A DNA stretch of 64,000 nt. Origin: Pedobacter steynii. Its GTDB lineage: Bacteria > Bacteroidota > Bacteroidia > Sphingobacteriales > Sphingobacteriaceae. A program made the translations under genes and the position numbers. Of this stretch, positions 52,955-62,527 are shown one piece after another (positions within the stretch are counted from its first letter, which is position 1; each line of letters starts with the position of its first letter). The stretch is taken from contig NZ_FNGY01000009.1 in NCBI RefSeq assembly GCF_900103665.1, positions 1 to 64,000 on the forward strand. The letters run 5' to 3'. The notes under the pieces are model-generated. The model saw nothing but the letters and a program-made list of their open reading frames with translations, ran no database searches and had not been told where the DNA came from.

Positions 52955-53283
52955 GTTGTGTTGTTTTATCTCAGGGTGTTAGAAAGAAATGTGCCAAGAT
53001 TTATATTTTCACTACTGCATATCATCATAATCTGGCTATAGATTCATTTAAAGCGAATTAGCATTCGGATATTTCCTATATTTCTTATCGATGGCTTCAA
53101 CGCGTCTCCTCTAACTATTGTATCGAATTTGATACAAACCAGATTAAGATCTAGGGGATGCGGTCGGAAAACGGGGGAAATTAATAATTGACATTTTCGA
53201 TTCCCCTTCTTTTAGTTTCAATAACGATTGTTTATACTTACGTATAATTACGATTAGTGTTATAAATCATTAAATTTTTTCAG
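52955..53283. promoter_or_regulatory. divergent intergenic region with near-perfect palindrome
   Basis: A 20-bp near-perfect palindrome, TTGTATCGAATTTGATACAA, is at 53118-53137 (9 of 10 positions symmetric), with a GGGGAA/TTCCCC repeat at about 53174-53206. It separates the porin and aquaporin genes and may hold an operator for either. Confidence 0.45.
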
Positions 53284-54015
53284 ATGTCGGAATTTTCAGC
53301 CGAAGTAATCGGTACCATGGTCATGATTCTTTTAGGAAACGGTGTAGTTGCCAATGTCGTTTTAACAGGAACAAAAGGGAATAACGGAGGCTGGATTGTC
53401 GTCACAACGGCATGGGCATTGGCCGTATTTGTAGGCGTAGTCATTGCCGGGCCATATAGTGGAGCTCACCTTAACCCGGCTGTTTCCATCAGCATGGCCC
53501 TTATCGAAAAACTAAGCTGGACAAAAGTACCCGTTTACATTCTGGCACAGTTTATTGGTGCTTTTTTAGGTTCCTTTCTCGTTTGGCTCACCTACAAAGA
53601 CCACTATAAGCTGACCGAAGATCAAGGTGCCAAACGTGCTACATTCTGCACAGCTCCGGCCATTAGAAACACCTGGTCTAATCTCGTTAGTGAAATCATA
53701 GGAACTTTCATATTGATCTTTGTGATCTTTCATTTTACCGATGCCTCTATGGGCATTAGCAAAACGCCAGTAGGTTTAGGCTCTCTCGGAGCGCTACCGG
53801 TAGCCTTGCTCGTTTGGGTCATTGGCTTGTCGCTCGGAGGTACGACAGGATATGCCATTAATCCGGCAAGGGATCTGGGCCCAAGAATTATGCACGCCAT
53901 TTTACCCATTCATGGGAAAGGAGATAACGACTGGGGCTACGCATGGATTCCCGTTGTTGGCCCGTTGACCGGCGCATTGCTCGCATTTACGTTAAACTTG
54001 TTAATAAAAATATAG
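53284..54015 (+). CDS. MIP-family aquaporin/aquaglyceroporin
   Basis: A 243-residue channel with six membrane spans. The two hemipore motifs are present: NPA in GAHLNPAVS at about 60-68 and again in AINPARDLGPR at about 190-200. The residue D after the second NPAR is the position that marks glycerol-conducting members, so a GlpF-type channel is likely; no glycerol kinase is adjacent to confirm. Start is the ATG of MSEFSAEVIG, typical for the family. Confidence 0.93.
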   Translation: MSEFSAEVIGTMVMILLGNGVVANVVLTGTKGNNGGWIVVTTAWALAVFVGVVIAGPYSGAHLNPAVSISMALIEKLSWTKVPVYILAQFIGAFLGSFLVWLTYKDHYKLTEDQGAKRATFCTAPAIRNTWSNLVSEIIGTFILIFVIFHFTDASMGISKTPVGLGSLGALPVALLVWVIGLSLGGTTGYAINPARDLGPRIMHAILPIHGKGDNDWGYAWIPVVGPLTGALLAFTLNLLIKI

Positions 54016-54020
54016 ATATT

Positions 54021-54060
54021 CAAACGGCCCGTTCAGCATATGTTATGAACGGGCCGTTTG
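54021..54060. terminator. perfect 15-bp inverted repeat between convergent genes
   Basis: CAAACGGCCCGTTCA and its complement, loop of 10 nt. T tracts are weak, but the position between two convergent genes suggests a shared terminator. Confidence 0.7.
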
Positions 54061-54086
54061 AAGTATAACACTTATATAAATTTCTT

Positions 54087-55094
54087 TTAAGGAGTTTTTG
54101 CTAAAGGAGTAGCGAGAAGTTCTTCCAGTTTTTTATCCAGATCTTCTCCTCTCAGGTTTCTACCAATAATCACACCGTTAGGATCGATCAGTACGTTTGA
54201 AGGAATGGCCCTGACCCCGTACAACTTCGCGGCTGAACTATTCCAGAAAGCAAGGTCAGAAACATGTGTCCAGCTCAAGTTGTCGTCTTTAATTCCTCTC
54301 AACCAAGCTTCTTTATCCTTATCGAGAGATACCGCAAAGATCTCAAATCCTTTATCATGATATTTTTGATATGCTTTTACCAGGTTTGGATTTTCCCTTC
54401 TGCAAGGTCCACACCAGGATGCCCAGAAATCAAGCAATAAATATTTTCCAAAATGATCCGATAGTTTAGTTGATTTTTCTTCCGGTGTTAATCCTTCAAA
54501 ATCAGGAGCCTTATTTCCAATGCCAACACTGGTTAATACATTTACCAGGTCTTTCAGGACCGCAACATAGGGCGTATTAGACAATTTAGGATCCAACAAC
54601 TGTAAATTCTGTCTGATCTCTTCTGGAGTCAATCTATAAGAGAAATCCCGGTAAAAAACATAAGCTGCAACTAAAGAGCTTGGGTTTTCTTTAATAAATG
54701 CGTCTATTTTAACCTCTTTTTGCTTTTTGTAGCTGGCAAATAAATCATTAGAAGCAGATCCGGTCACCACTGAATTTCTATAATAACCTTCCGGATCCAG
54801 GGAAACATCTACTTTTCCTTTTTCTAAAAAAACATACAGTGGACTCTCTTCCTTATCTATAGTTAAACCATACAACTCCGGTAATTTAAGTGTCTTTTTA
54901 AATTTGAAAGTCCCATCCTTCAGCTCTGCAGAATCCAATGTAAAAAACATCTTGTTATCGAATTTCTGCAGATAGACCTTCCCTGAGTTCTGTCCTTTAA
55001 CAGTTCCTGAAATTTCTACATTACTTTTCTCCTGTGCGTGAACCGCTGCGCTGCTCAAGAGCAACGATAGCGCAGCTATAGTTAGTGTTTTCAT
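54087..55094 (-). CDS. TlpA-family thiol-disulfide oxidoreductase with DUF4369 domain
   Basis: A 335-residue exported protein (signal peptide 1-20). The N-terminal DUF4369 beta domain is at about 25-115 (VEISGTVKGQNSGKVYLQKFDNKMFFTLDSAELKDGTF), a helical linker follows, and a thioredoxin domain at about 195-330 has the redox site FWASWCGPCRREN near 223-235 and the cis-Pro loop RAIPSNVLIDPNG. This architecture is typical of Bacteroidota periplasmic reductases for cytochrome c or cell-envelope thiols. Confidence 0.92.
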   Translation of the reverse strand: MKTLTIAALSLLLSSAAVHAQEKSNVEISGTVKGQNSGKVYLQKFDNKMFFTLDSAELKDGTFKFKKTLKLPELYGLTIDKEESPLYVFLEKGKVDVSLDPEGYYRNSVVTGSASNDLFASYKKQKEVKIDAFIKENPSSLVAAYVFYRDFSYRLTPEEIRQNLQLLDPKLSNTPYVAVLKDLVNVLTSVGIGNKAPDFEGLTPEEKSTKLSDHFGKYLLLDFWASWCGPCRRENPNLVKAYQKYHDKGFEIFAVSLDKDKEAWLRGIKDDNLSWTHVSDLAFWNSSAAKLYGVRAIPSNVLIDPNGVIIGRNLRGEDLDKKLEELLATPLAKTP

Positions 55095-55302
55095 CCTATA
55101 TCAGTTGATTTAATCCAGGCTTTTTATTTCCACAAGCCTTAAGGTAAAACAAAGATAAACAAATAAACTACTAATTCCATAGACATTAATCCAAAAACCA
55201 ACCCTTCTTTCATAACTCTTTCATTTTACATTGATTTTCAAATACTTACCATTAATTAAAGCTACCTTACGTCAGGTAAGGGCGATGATGCCCGAAATCA
55301 TG

Positions 55303-55908
55303 ATGACCACTCCATTGGAACAAATTTTTAATAAACTCATTGACAGCTTCATAGAAAACAAGGTTGGCATAGCAGAACATTTTTTAAGCGAAGATCTTGC
55401 TGCTCATTTGAAAAACAACTTAACGCAACTCTACAAAGAAAACCTTCTTTTGTCTGCCGGAACAGGAAATGATGCACTGGTAGTTCATGATAAACTATTT
55501 AGAAGTGACCGGATATACTGGCTTGACCGGAAGCATAATAATCAACATGAAAATGATTTTTTCGATTTGATGGACCGCTTTGTAAGCCACCTGAACAGCA
55601 CCTGCTATACAGGCATCACCGGCTACGAGTTTCACTATACACTATATGAAAAAGGAAGCTTTTATAAAAAGCACCTCGACCAGTTTCGCAGCAATGGAAG
55701 CAGACAATATTCAATGGTCATGTATCTAAACACAGATTGGAAAATAAATGACGGTGGCGAGCTCTGTATCCATCACCTGAACAATCTTCAAAACATCAGT
55801 CCATTGAATGGAAAAAGTGTATTCTTCAAAAGCAGTGAGCTGGCTCATGAAGTTTTACTCACAAACAAACCGAGATTGAGTATCACAGGCTGGCTAAAGG
55901 TCATGTAA
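55303..55908 (+). CDS. 2OG-Fe(II) oxygenase
   Basis: About 201 residues from the ATG at 55303 (MTTPLEQIFN); the frame is open from 55231 with further ATGs at 55285, 55288 and 55300. The double-stranded beta-helix core has the iron ligands His and Asp in FYKKHLDQF, a distal His in SSELAHEVLL and the 2-oxoglutarate-binding Arg in NKPRLSITGW. It belongs to the prolyl-4-hydroxylase-like group of small soluble enzymes. Target not known. It is followed after 64 bp by the condensation-domain gene. Confidence 0.83.
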   Translation: MTTPLEQIFNKLIDSFIENKVGIAEHFLSEDLAAHLKNNLTQLYKENLLLSAGTGNDALVVHDKLFRSDRIYWLDRKHNNQHENDFFDLMDRFVSHLNSTCYTGITGYEFHYTLYEKGSFYKKHLDQFRSNGSRQYSMVMYLNTDWKINDGGELCIHHLNNLQNISPLNGKSVFFKSSELAHEVLLTNKPRLSITGWLKVM

Positions 55909-55972
55909 TGAGGGGAGTAAAGGCGTTTTATCAATCTTGATTTTAAAGGAGAATAAATTAACCTAACTTTAA

Positions 55973-57265
55973 TTGAAATTCGCTCAATTTATGTTAAAAA
56001 GAAAGCTCTCTTTAATTGAAGGTACGATGTACGCCAACGGCTTCGGAGTCGTTAACGTTGTGTCTGGCATCAGAATCAAAGGAAACATTCCCGAAAAAGC
56101 CTTATACGATGCACTCTCAAAAGTTCAGAAAAGACATCCTTTGCTTAGGGTGACCGTTGCAAAAGAAGACAATGGCACTCCTTTTTTTGTGGAACAAAAA
56201 AACATCTCTGAAATACCTGTACGCGTGGTTAGGCGACAGAGTAATGAGGATTGGGAAAAAGAATCGATCGCAGAATGCCTCAGTCCTTTTGTCTTAAAGG
56301 ATCAACCACTCGCAAGGCTGGTTTGGATAAAATCAGACGAGATATCAGATTTGATTTTCGTTTGCCACCATTGCATTTGTGATGGCAAATCTGTTTTGAA
56401 CATGATGGACGAAACACTCCGTTTATTAGCGCAGCCAAACTTGGATATTGGCACTTATAACTCTTTCGCTTCTGTTGAAGACTTTATTCCTGATGCCATT
56501 AAACACAATAAAGCCAATATTATAAAAGTTCAAGTCTTTGCTAAATTGGTAAAACTCAGCTTAAATATTTTGTGTTTAAAAAAAGAAATTAAAAGAGATC
56601 AGCCCTATTTCTTGCACTGGAAAATAAGCAGAGAAGAATCAGCCATCATCTTGAACAGTTGTAAGGCGACACAGATTTCCATTCATTCCGCGCTATCTGT
56701 TGCCTTTTTAAAAGCCCATCAACAGATCAAACAGCTTAAATCATACTCCAGACTTTACTGTGCCGTAGACATGCGGAAATTTCTTCCCGAAGTCAAAGAA
56801 GACATGTTTTTCGCCTTTCCCGCAATGATAGGCTTAAGCTTAAAAGCCCATAAAACCAACGACCTTTGGGCTCAGGCAAGGACGTTTAAGGAAAAACTTC
56901 AGCAGGAGATCAACAAGATAGACGTCAATAAAATCTTCATGTATAGCAACCGACTCCTGCAGACCCTTCCCAAAATGACCAAATATGCAAAAGCAGAAAG
57001 GGGAGCCCATGATTTTACATTCTCCAATATGGGAAAAGTCAGCATCAAAGAAAATTACGGTATCCTTGAAGTAGAAGCCTTACACTCTCCTTCCACCATG
57101 TTCCCTTTTGGTAATCCGAGCACGCTATTTACCACGACATTCAGAGGAGAAATAGGTTTTATATTTACCTCAGATGAAGCCTTCATACCAAAAGAAGATG
57201 CCATGACACTCAAACAAAATGCCATGCAATTGTTAATAAGTTCGACTAAAGCGACTCCTTGTTAA
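55973..57265 (+). CDS. condensation-domain / acyltransferase-like protein
   Basis: A 430-residue stand-alone protein of the condensation (chloramphenicol acetyltransferase-like) fold. The catalytic HHxxxDG is HHCICDG at about 131-137, and the fold start EKALYDALSKVQKRHPLLRVTV at about 40-61 is typical. The second-half motif DFTFSNMGKV is the DFG-like bridge region. No carrier-protein or adenylation domain is fused. Related to alcohol-acyltransferase or PapA5-like enzymes that esterify lipids. Start could also be at 55991 (MLKRKLSLIEG). Confidence 0.8.
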   Translation: MKFAQFMLKRKLSLIEGTMYANGFGVVNVVSGIRIKGNIPEKALYDALSKVQKRHPLLRVTVAKEDNGTPFFVEQKNISEIPVRVVRRQSNEDWEKESIAECLSPFVLKDQPLARLVWIKSDEISDLIFVCHHCICDGKSVLNMMDETLRLLAQPNLDIGTYNSFASVEDFIPDAIKHNKANIIKVQVFAKLVKLSLNILCLKKEIKRDQPYFLHWKISREESAIILNSCKATQISIHSALSVAFLKAHQQIKQLKSYSRLYCAVDMRKFLPEVKEDMFFAFPAMIGLSLKAHKTNDLWAQARTFKEKLQQEINKIDVNKIFMYSNRLLQTLPKMTKYAKAERGAHDFTFSNMGKVSIKENYGILEVEALHSPSTMFPFGNPSTLFTTTFRGEIGFIFTSDEAFIPKEDAMTLKQNAMQLLISSTKATPC

Positions 57266-57393
57266 AAAAACATCATTCTCCCTGTCGTAAATTCCCCTTC
57301 ATTTTGTCGTTTCTCCCTATCGCATTTTCAGAAAAGCCCCGCTAATTTTACATCATTCAATTAAACAGAACCATTCAATTAAAATTAAGCAAA

Positions 57394-57825
57394 ATGAATA
57401 CAACAAATCAGGTCAATATTACAATAGAAGCTATTGTAAACGCAGCAGTAGAAACGGTTTGGAACGCATGGACTTCTCCGGAACATATTGTAAAATGGAA
57501 CAACGCTTCTGAAGACTGGCATACCCCGAGAGTAGAAAACGATCTACGTACAGGCGGGAAATTCCTATCAAGGATGGAAGCTAAAGATGGTAGCTTCGGC
57601 TTTGACTTTGCCGGAGTTTACGATGAGGTAAAAACCAACGAGCTTATTGCTTATACCCTTGGAGATGATAGAAAAGTTAGTATAACTTTTACCGGAAATG
57701 GCAACACTACAAAAATAACCGAAACCTTTGAAGCTGAAAGCACAAATCCGATAGAAATGCAAAAAGGTGGCTGGCAAGCAATCTTAGACAACTTCAAAAA
57801 ATATGCAGAATCATTGGCAGGCTAA
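57394..57825 (+). CDS. SRPBCC-family (AHSA1) protein
   Basis: A 143-residue helix-grip protein. The start VNITIEAIVNAAVETVWNAWTSPEHIVKWNNASEDWHTP and centre DLRTGGKFLSRMEAKDGSFGFDFAGVYDEVKTNE match the activator-of-Hsp90 homologue 1 / START-like group. Binding of a small hydrophobic ligand is typical but the ligand is unknown. Stands alone, ended by a terminator. Confidence 0.92.
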   Translation: MNTTNQVNITIEAIVNAAVETVWNAWTSPEHIVKWNNASEDWHTPRVENDLRTGGKFLSRMEAKDGSFGFDFAGVYDEVKTNELIAYTLGDDRKVSITFTGNGNTTKITETFEAESTNPIEMQKGGWQAILDNFKKYAESLAG

Positions 57826-57854
57826 CCAAAAGTCTTTTCATTCATTGATAAAAA

Positions 57855-57892
57855 ACAAGGCGGGCGTCTAATACATTTTAGACCCCGCTTTG
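57855..57892. terminator. hairpin between the SRPBCC gene and aceA
   Basis: GCGGGCGTCTAA/TTTAGACCCCGC with one mismatch, T residues near both ends; shared by convergent genes. Confidence 0.75.
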
Positions 57893-57913
57893 TGCTGTAT
57901 TTGATAATCATAG

Positions 57914-59191
57914 CTAGTGAAACTGAGCAGTTTCCGTACTATCTTTCATGGCCATGGTAGAAGCGGTTCCTTGCTGAACGGTACTCTGAACGCAATCAAA
58001 ATATCCGGTTCCCACGAAAGTCTGATGTTTTACGGCTTTAAAACCATGTTCCTGCAATGCAAACTCCCTTTGCTGCAATTTAGAGAAACCAGCCATACCA
58101 CTTTGTTTGTACGATTGAGACAATTCAAACATAGAGGTATTCAATGCATGAAAACCAGCCAGCGTAATGAACTGAAACTTATAACCCAAAGCCGCCAAAT
58201 CTTCCCGGAATGTTTCCATCTCTCGTTCTGTCAGGTGTTTACTCCAATTGAAGGAAGGAGAGCAATTGTAAGCAAGAAGCTTCCCTGGATAAGCCGCATG
58301 AATCGCTTCGGCAAACGCTTTTGCTATTGCCAGATCGGGCTGCGAAGTCTCCATCCAGATCATATCCGCATAAGGAGCGTAAGACAAACCACGTGAAATA
58401 CACTGTTCCAATCCATTCTTTACAGTGTAAAATCCTTCATTAGTTCGCTCACCAGTAATAAATTCCTGATCTCTTACATCGATATCCGAAGTAATCAAAT
58501 TCGCAGCTTCTGCATCTGTCCGTGCAATAATGATCGTGGAAACATTCATCACATCAGCTGCCAGCCTTGCTGCAATTAATTTATTAACAGCTTCTTGCGT
58601 GGGAACCAATACTTTTCCGCCCAAATGCCCGCATTTTTTCGCAGAAGACAGCTGATCTTCAAAATGAACACCTGATGCTCCGCCTTCGATCATTGCTTTC
58701 ATCAACTCAAATGCATTTAAATTGCCCCCAAAACCAGCCTCAGCATCCGCTACAATGGGCGCCATCCAATCTTTCGAGTTATCTCCATTTACGGAATCAA
58801 TTTGTTCACAACGCAATAAAGCATTGTTAATCCTTTTCACCACATCAGGTACAGAATTCACTGGATACAGAGATTGATCAGGATACATCGTTCCTGAGGA
58901 ATTGGCATCAGCAGCGACCTGCCATCCACTTAGGTAAATCGCATCTAATCCTGCGGCTACTTCCTGCACAGCCTGGTTTCCAGTCAGGGCACCCAAAGCG
59001 GCAACATACGTCTGCGCTTTCAGTTTTTCCCATAATTTCTCTGCCCCGTTTTTGGCCAAAGTATATTCAATTTCTACTTTACTACGCAATTTCAAAACTT
59101 CTTCTGCGCTATAAGGCCGATTGATCCCTTCCCATCTCGGGTTGGTTTGCCATTCGGCAAATAATCGGGTTGCTCTATGATCTGTTCCCAT
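57914..59191 (-). CDS. aceA: isocitrate lyase
   Basis: First enzyme of the glyoxylate bypass: isocitrate to glyoxylate plus succinate. The 425 residues show GWQVAADANSSGTMYPDQSLYP at about 90-111, IVADAEAGFGGNLNAFELMKAMIEGGASGVHFEDQ at about 146-180, the catalytic-Cys signature KKCGHLGGKVL at about 184-194 and ARTDAEAANLI. It follows aceB by 37 bp on the same strand, so aceB-aceA form one operon. C-terminal YFDCVQSTVQQG is the usual end. Confidence 0.97.
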   Translation of the reverse strand: MGTDHRATRLFAEWQTNPRWEGINRPYSAEEVLKLRSKVEIEYTLAKNGAEKLWEKLKAQTYVAALGALTGNQAVQEVAAGLDAIYLSGWQVAADANSSGTMYPDQSLYPVNSVPDVVKRINNALLRCEQIDSVNGDNSKDWMAPIVADAEAGFGGNLNAFELMKAMIEGGASGVHFEDQLSSAKKCGHLGGKVLVPTQEAVNKLIAARLAADVMNVSTIIIARTDAEAANLITSDIDVRDQEFITGERTNEGFYTVKNGLEQCISRGLSYAPYADMIWMETSQPDLAIAKAFAEAIHAAYPGKLLAYNCSPSFNWSKHLTEREMETFREDLAALGYKFQFITLAGFHALNTSMFELSQSYKQSGMAGFSKLQQREFALQEHGFKAVKHQTFVGTGYFDCVQSTVQQGTASTMAMKDSTETAQFH

Positions 59192-59228
59192 TGTGGTTCG
59201 TTTTTAGGTTAACATTTACATTATTTTT

Positions 59229-60941
59229 TTATATGGTTATCGTTTTTTCATCAGTCACCAAAAGAGAAGCCATACTTTCCGGCTCCAGGGCTTCTTCACA
59301 GACTTTCTTCTCATCATTAGAAAGGATGAGTTCATAGCCTGGCAGGGTAAGAAAGTCAACCCATTTATTCTGAACAATCAATTTATTGAAAATACAGATC
59401 GCCTGAACGTATTGACCTTCCTGGTAAGCTTTGCTCCCTACCGTGCTCCTGATTTGTTCAATCTCATCATCTCGCATATCTTCATACAGACTATGGTTAA
59501 TGATTCTGCCATCTTCTAAACTGGCTTTATTGTGTAACCATTGCCAAACCTGTGTGCGGCAAATCTCTGCTGTAGCAGCATCTTCCATCAGGTTATAAAT
59601 GGCTGCAGCACCATTTCCACGAAGCCAGTTTTCGAGATACAAAATCCCTACATTGATGTTCTGTCTTAGTCCTTCTTCAGTGATTGTTCCCTCGGGTAAT
59701 TGTAACAATTCATCCGCTGTACAAATAAAATCTTCCCGTTTTACATGTAGCTGATTTGGTGTTTGCATACCGGCATCAAATATTTCCTTAGCAATGGCAA
59801 CCAATCCCGGATGTGCAACCCAGGTACCATCATGTCCATCGGTTACTTCGCGCAATTTGTCTGCTTTTACTTTTTCCATAGCAGCCTCATTAGCGGCCTC
59901 ATTGTTTTTGATCGGTATTTGCGCCGCCATCCCGCCGATGGCATGTGCGCCCCGGTTATGACAGGTTTTTATTACCAGTTGGGTGTATGCCCGCATAAAA
60001 GGAACAGTCATATTTACCTGAGAACGGTCTGGAAAAACATATCCGGGAATATTTCTGAACTTTTTAATGAAGGAGAAAATATAGTCCCAGCGTCCACAAT
60101 TCATACCAGCAGAATGGTCTTTCAATTCGAACAATATTTCATTCAGTTGAAATGGAGCAAGAATGGTCTCTACCAGTACTGTTGCCTTAATGCTTCCATA
60201 AGCCACGCCGCAATATTCCTGTGCGAAAACAAATACATCATTCCAAAGTCTGGCTTCTCTATGACTTTCTAATTTTGGCAAATAGAAGTATGGACCCGTT
60301 CCTTTTTGCAAGAGTGTTTTGGCATTATGAAAAAAGTAAAGTCCAAAATCAAGCAAGCTCCCACTGATGGGTTCTCCATTAATTTCAATATGTTTTTCCT
60401 CCAGGTGCCAGCCTCTGGGACGAACAAATAAAGTAGCTGTCTGCTCATTTAACTTATATTCCTTACCGTTATCCAGATTGATAAAACTAATAGAACGGTT
60501 AACGGCATCCCGCAGGTTAACCTGACCGCCAATGATATTCTCCCAGTTTGGGGAGTTGCTGTCTTCAAGATCCGCCATAAAAACATTAGCGCCAGAGTTC
60601 ATCGCATTGATGATCATTTTCCGGTCAACGGGCCCGGTAATCTCCACCCGACGGTCCTGAATATCTTCGGGTACCGGGGCGATCTGCCATTCGCTGCTCC
60701 GGATCTCTGCCGTTTCCGGAAGAAAACGAGGTTTCCATCCGGCATCAATTTTTTGCTGCACTACTTCTCTCTCCTTTAGTAAGGCTTTGCGGTGCACATT
60801 AAAATGGAGGTGCAATGCCTTAATAAACTGCAGTGCATCATCCCCAAGTATTTCCTGGTAAGCTTCCTGGAACGGAGCTTTAATGGTCATGCCCTCCGGG
60901 GCAGGATTCCATTTGCTGGGGTGGTTCATAATTGATGTCAT
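59229..60941 (-). CDS. aceB: malate synthase A
   Basis: Condenses glyoxylate with acetyl-CoA to malate, second step of the bypass. The protein has the malate synthase A signatures PVDRKMIINAMNSGANVFMADLEDSNSP, GVAYGSIKATVLVETILAPFQLNEILFEL and the catalytic Asp region of AVNRSI through LENWLRGNGAAAI. The frame opens at 60956, but a promoter-like -7 box (60957-60964) touches that ATG, so translation more likely begins at 60941 (MTSIMNHP) or 60929. A leaderless start would also be possible. Regulated, by inference, through the palindrome at 60979-60997. Confidence 0.95.
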   Translation of the reverse strand: MTSIMNHPSKWNPAPEGMTIKAPFQEAYQEILGDDALQFIKALHLHFNVHRKALLKEREVVQQKIDAGWKPRFLPETAEIRSSEWQIAPVPEDIQDRRVEITGPVDRKMIINAMNSGANVFMADLEDSNSPNWENIIGGQVNLRDAVNRSISFINLDNGKEYKLNEQTATLFVRPRGWHLEEKHIEINGEPISGSLLDFGLYFFHNAKTLLQKGTGPYFYLPKLESHREARLWNDVFVFAQEYCGVAYGSIKATVLVETILAPFQLNEILFELKDHSAGMNCGRWDYIFSFIKKFRNIPGYVFPDRSQVNMTVPFMRAYTQLVIKTCHNRGAHAIGGMAAQIPIKNNEAANEAAMEKVKADKLREVTDGHDGTWVAHPGLVAIAKEIFDAGMQTPNQLHVKREDFICTADELLQLPEGTITEEGLRQNINVGILYLENWLRGNGAAAIYNLMEDAATAEICRTQVWQWLHNKASLEDGRIINHSLYEDMRDDEIEQIRSTVGSKAYQEGQYVQAICIFNKLIVQNKWVDFLTLPGYELILSNDEKKVCEEALEPESMASLLVTDEKTITI

Positions 60942-60956
60942 GGTTGTAAGTTTCAT

Positions 60957-61015
60957 GCAAGATACGGATTATTCTCAATTAGCGAAATATTCGCTAATAT
61001 TTTTTTTTTCGTTAA
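60957..61015. promoter_or_regulatory. divergent aceB / regulator control region with palindromic operator
   Basis: Perfect inverted repeat TTAGCGAA-ATA-TTCGCTAA at 60979-60997 and a further half-site TTCGTTAA at 61008-61015. On the minus strand TTCG of the palindrome is 18 nt before TATCTTGC (60957-60964); on the plus strand TTCG of the third half-site is 19 nt before TATTTTAG (61031-61038). So half-sites coincide with both -33 elements. Likely target of the adjacent RamB/ScfR-like regulator. Confidence 0.65.
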
Positions 61016-61042
61016 ATAGGTTCTTTTTCCTATTTTAGCCAT

Positions 61043-62521
61043 ATGATAACCGATAATGATAGCGTACGCCTGATTTTAGGCCTGAAAGTAAAAGCTTTAC
61101 GCCAGGAAAAAGGACTCTCTTACCAACAACTTGCAGAGAAAACAGGCATGTCTCTCTCCTATGTTCACGACATTGAGACTGGAAAAAAGTTCCCAAAGGC
61201 AGATAAAATACTCTCGCTGGCAAAAATCTTAGGCGTTGATTATGATTATCTCGTGTCGTTAAGGGCCAGCAAAAAACTCCAGCCGATTATCGACCTGATC
61301 AATTCTGACTTTATCAATGCAGTGCCCTGGGAGCATTTCGGACTAACCCCTGCTTCTCTTTTAGATCTTTTTTCCAATACGCCTGATAAAGTAACGGCTT
61401 TCATCAGCACCCTGCTTAAAATCTCCAGAAGCTATCAGCTATCAAAAGAAAACTTCTATAACGCCGCCCTTCGTTCCTACCAGGACCTTCATGACAATTA
61501 TTTTGAAGATCTTGAAGATGCCGTAAGGAACTTCAGAGTCGAATATCAATGGGAAGAAGACCTCAAAATAGAAATCCCCCTACTGGAAGCCATTTTAAAT
61601 AAAATGGACATCCAGGTAAACCGCAAGCGGATGAACACCATGGATGCTTTACAGGGATTGCGCTCATTTTACGCTAAAGCCAGCAAAACATTTTACATCA
61701 ACAAAGGCATGAGCCCTGCTCAGGAGAAATTTCTACTGGCCCGGGAAATCGCATTTCAATACCTAAACATCACTGAGAGACCTTATGAAACCATTATTCA
61801 GCACAGCGATTCCTTTGACATGATGCTTAACAACTTCAAGGCTTCCTATTTTGGGGTAGCATTGCTGATGCAGGAAGAAAAATTCGTGGAGGATGTAAAA
61901 CACATCATGATGCAAACAAAATGGGATGATAAAGCATGGATTAACCTATGGATACAATATGATGTCACCCCCGAAATGCTGGTACAGCGACTGACCAATA
62001 TTTTGCCAAAACATTTCAGCATCGATCAGCTTTTCTTTTTGCGCATATCAGGCGAGATAAAAAAAGATGAATTTGAAATCACCAAAGAATTACACCTTTC
62101 TCAGCTACACAATCCTCATGCGAATGCCACTCATGAGCACTATTGTCGCCGATGGGTTTCTATCAATTCCCTGAAACATACAGCGAACCTGGTTGCAGCC
62201 AAAAAGTACAAACACCCCATTGTTGAAGCACAAATATCCCAATACTGGCAGACACATAACCGTTATCTATGTATTTCCATTTCAAAACCGACAGGAAAAG
62301 GGAATGAAATGATCAGTGTGACGCTCGGATTATTGATAGATCAGAAGCTCCTTCAGGCGATGTCATTTGTAAATGATGCCGCTATTCCCGTAAAGACAGT
62401 ACACACCACCTGCGAACGCTGCGGAATTATGGATTGCCTGGAAAGAGCAGCCCCACCAACTGAAATCCTGAGAGAACAAAAACAGGAAAAGATCAATAAT
62501 GCATTAAAACAACTTCAATAA
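61043..62521 (+). CDS. RamB/ScfR-like XRE regulator of acetate/glyoxylate metabolism
   Basis: A 492-residue regulator. An N-terminal XRE helix-turn-helix occupies about 11-66 (LKVKALRQEKGLSYQQLAEKTGMSLSYVHDIETGK); a central ImmA/IrrE-like part (about 210-245: KGMSPAQEKFLLAREIAFQYL) has lost the HExxH; the C terminus has the family's Cys cluster CERCGIMDCLERAAPPTE at about 455-472. RamB in Corynebacterium controls aceA and aceB, and this gene is divergent from aceB with a shared palindromic region, so control of the glyoxylate bypass by an acyl-CoA-type signal is a good inference. It is followed by a small exported protein gene after 6 bp. Confidence 0.9.
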   Translation: MITDNDSVRLILGLKVKALRQEKGLSYQQLAEKTGMSLSYVHDIETGKKFPKADKILSLAKILGVDYDYLVSLRASKKLQPIIDLINSDFINAVPWEHFGLTPASLLDLFSNTPDKVTAFISTLLKISRSYQLSKENFYNAALRSYQDLHDNYFEDLEDAVRNFRVEYQWEEDLKIEIPLLEAILNKMDIQVNRKRMNTMDALQGLRSFYAKASKTFYINKGMSPAQEKFLLAREIAFQYLNITERPYETIIQHSDSFDMMLNNFKASYFGVALLMQEEKFVEDVKHIMMQTKWDDKAWINLWIQYDVTPEMLVQRLTNILPKHFSIDQLFFLRISGEIKKDEFEITKELHLSQLHNPHANATHEHYCRRWVSINSLKHTANLVAAKKYKHPIVEAQISQYWQTHNRYLCISISKPTGKGNEMISVTLGLLIDQKLLQAMSFVNDAAIPVKTVHTTCERCGIMDCLERAAPPTEILREQKQEKINNALKQLQ

Positions 62522-62527
62522 TAAAGA

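Noticed and set aside
57917..58396. Plus-strand open frame within aceA
   Set aside because: Antisense to a highly conserved enzyme; no independent support.
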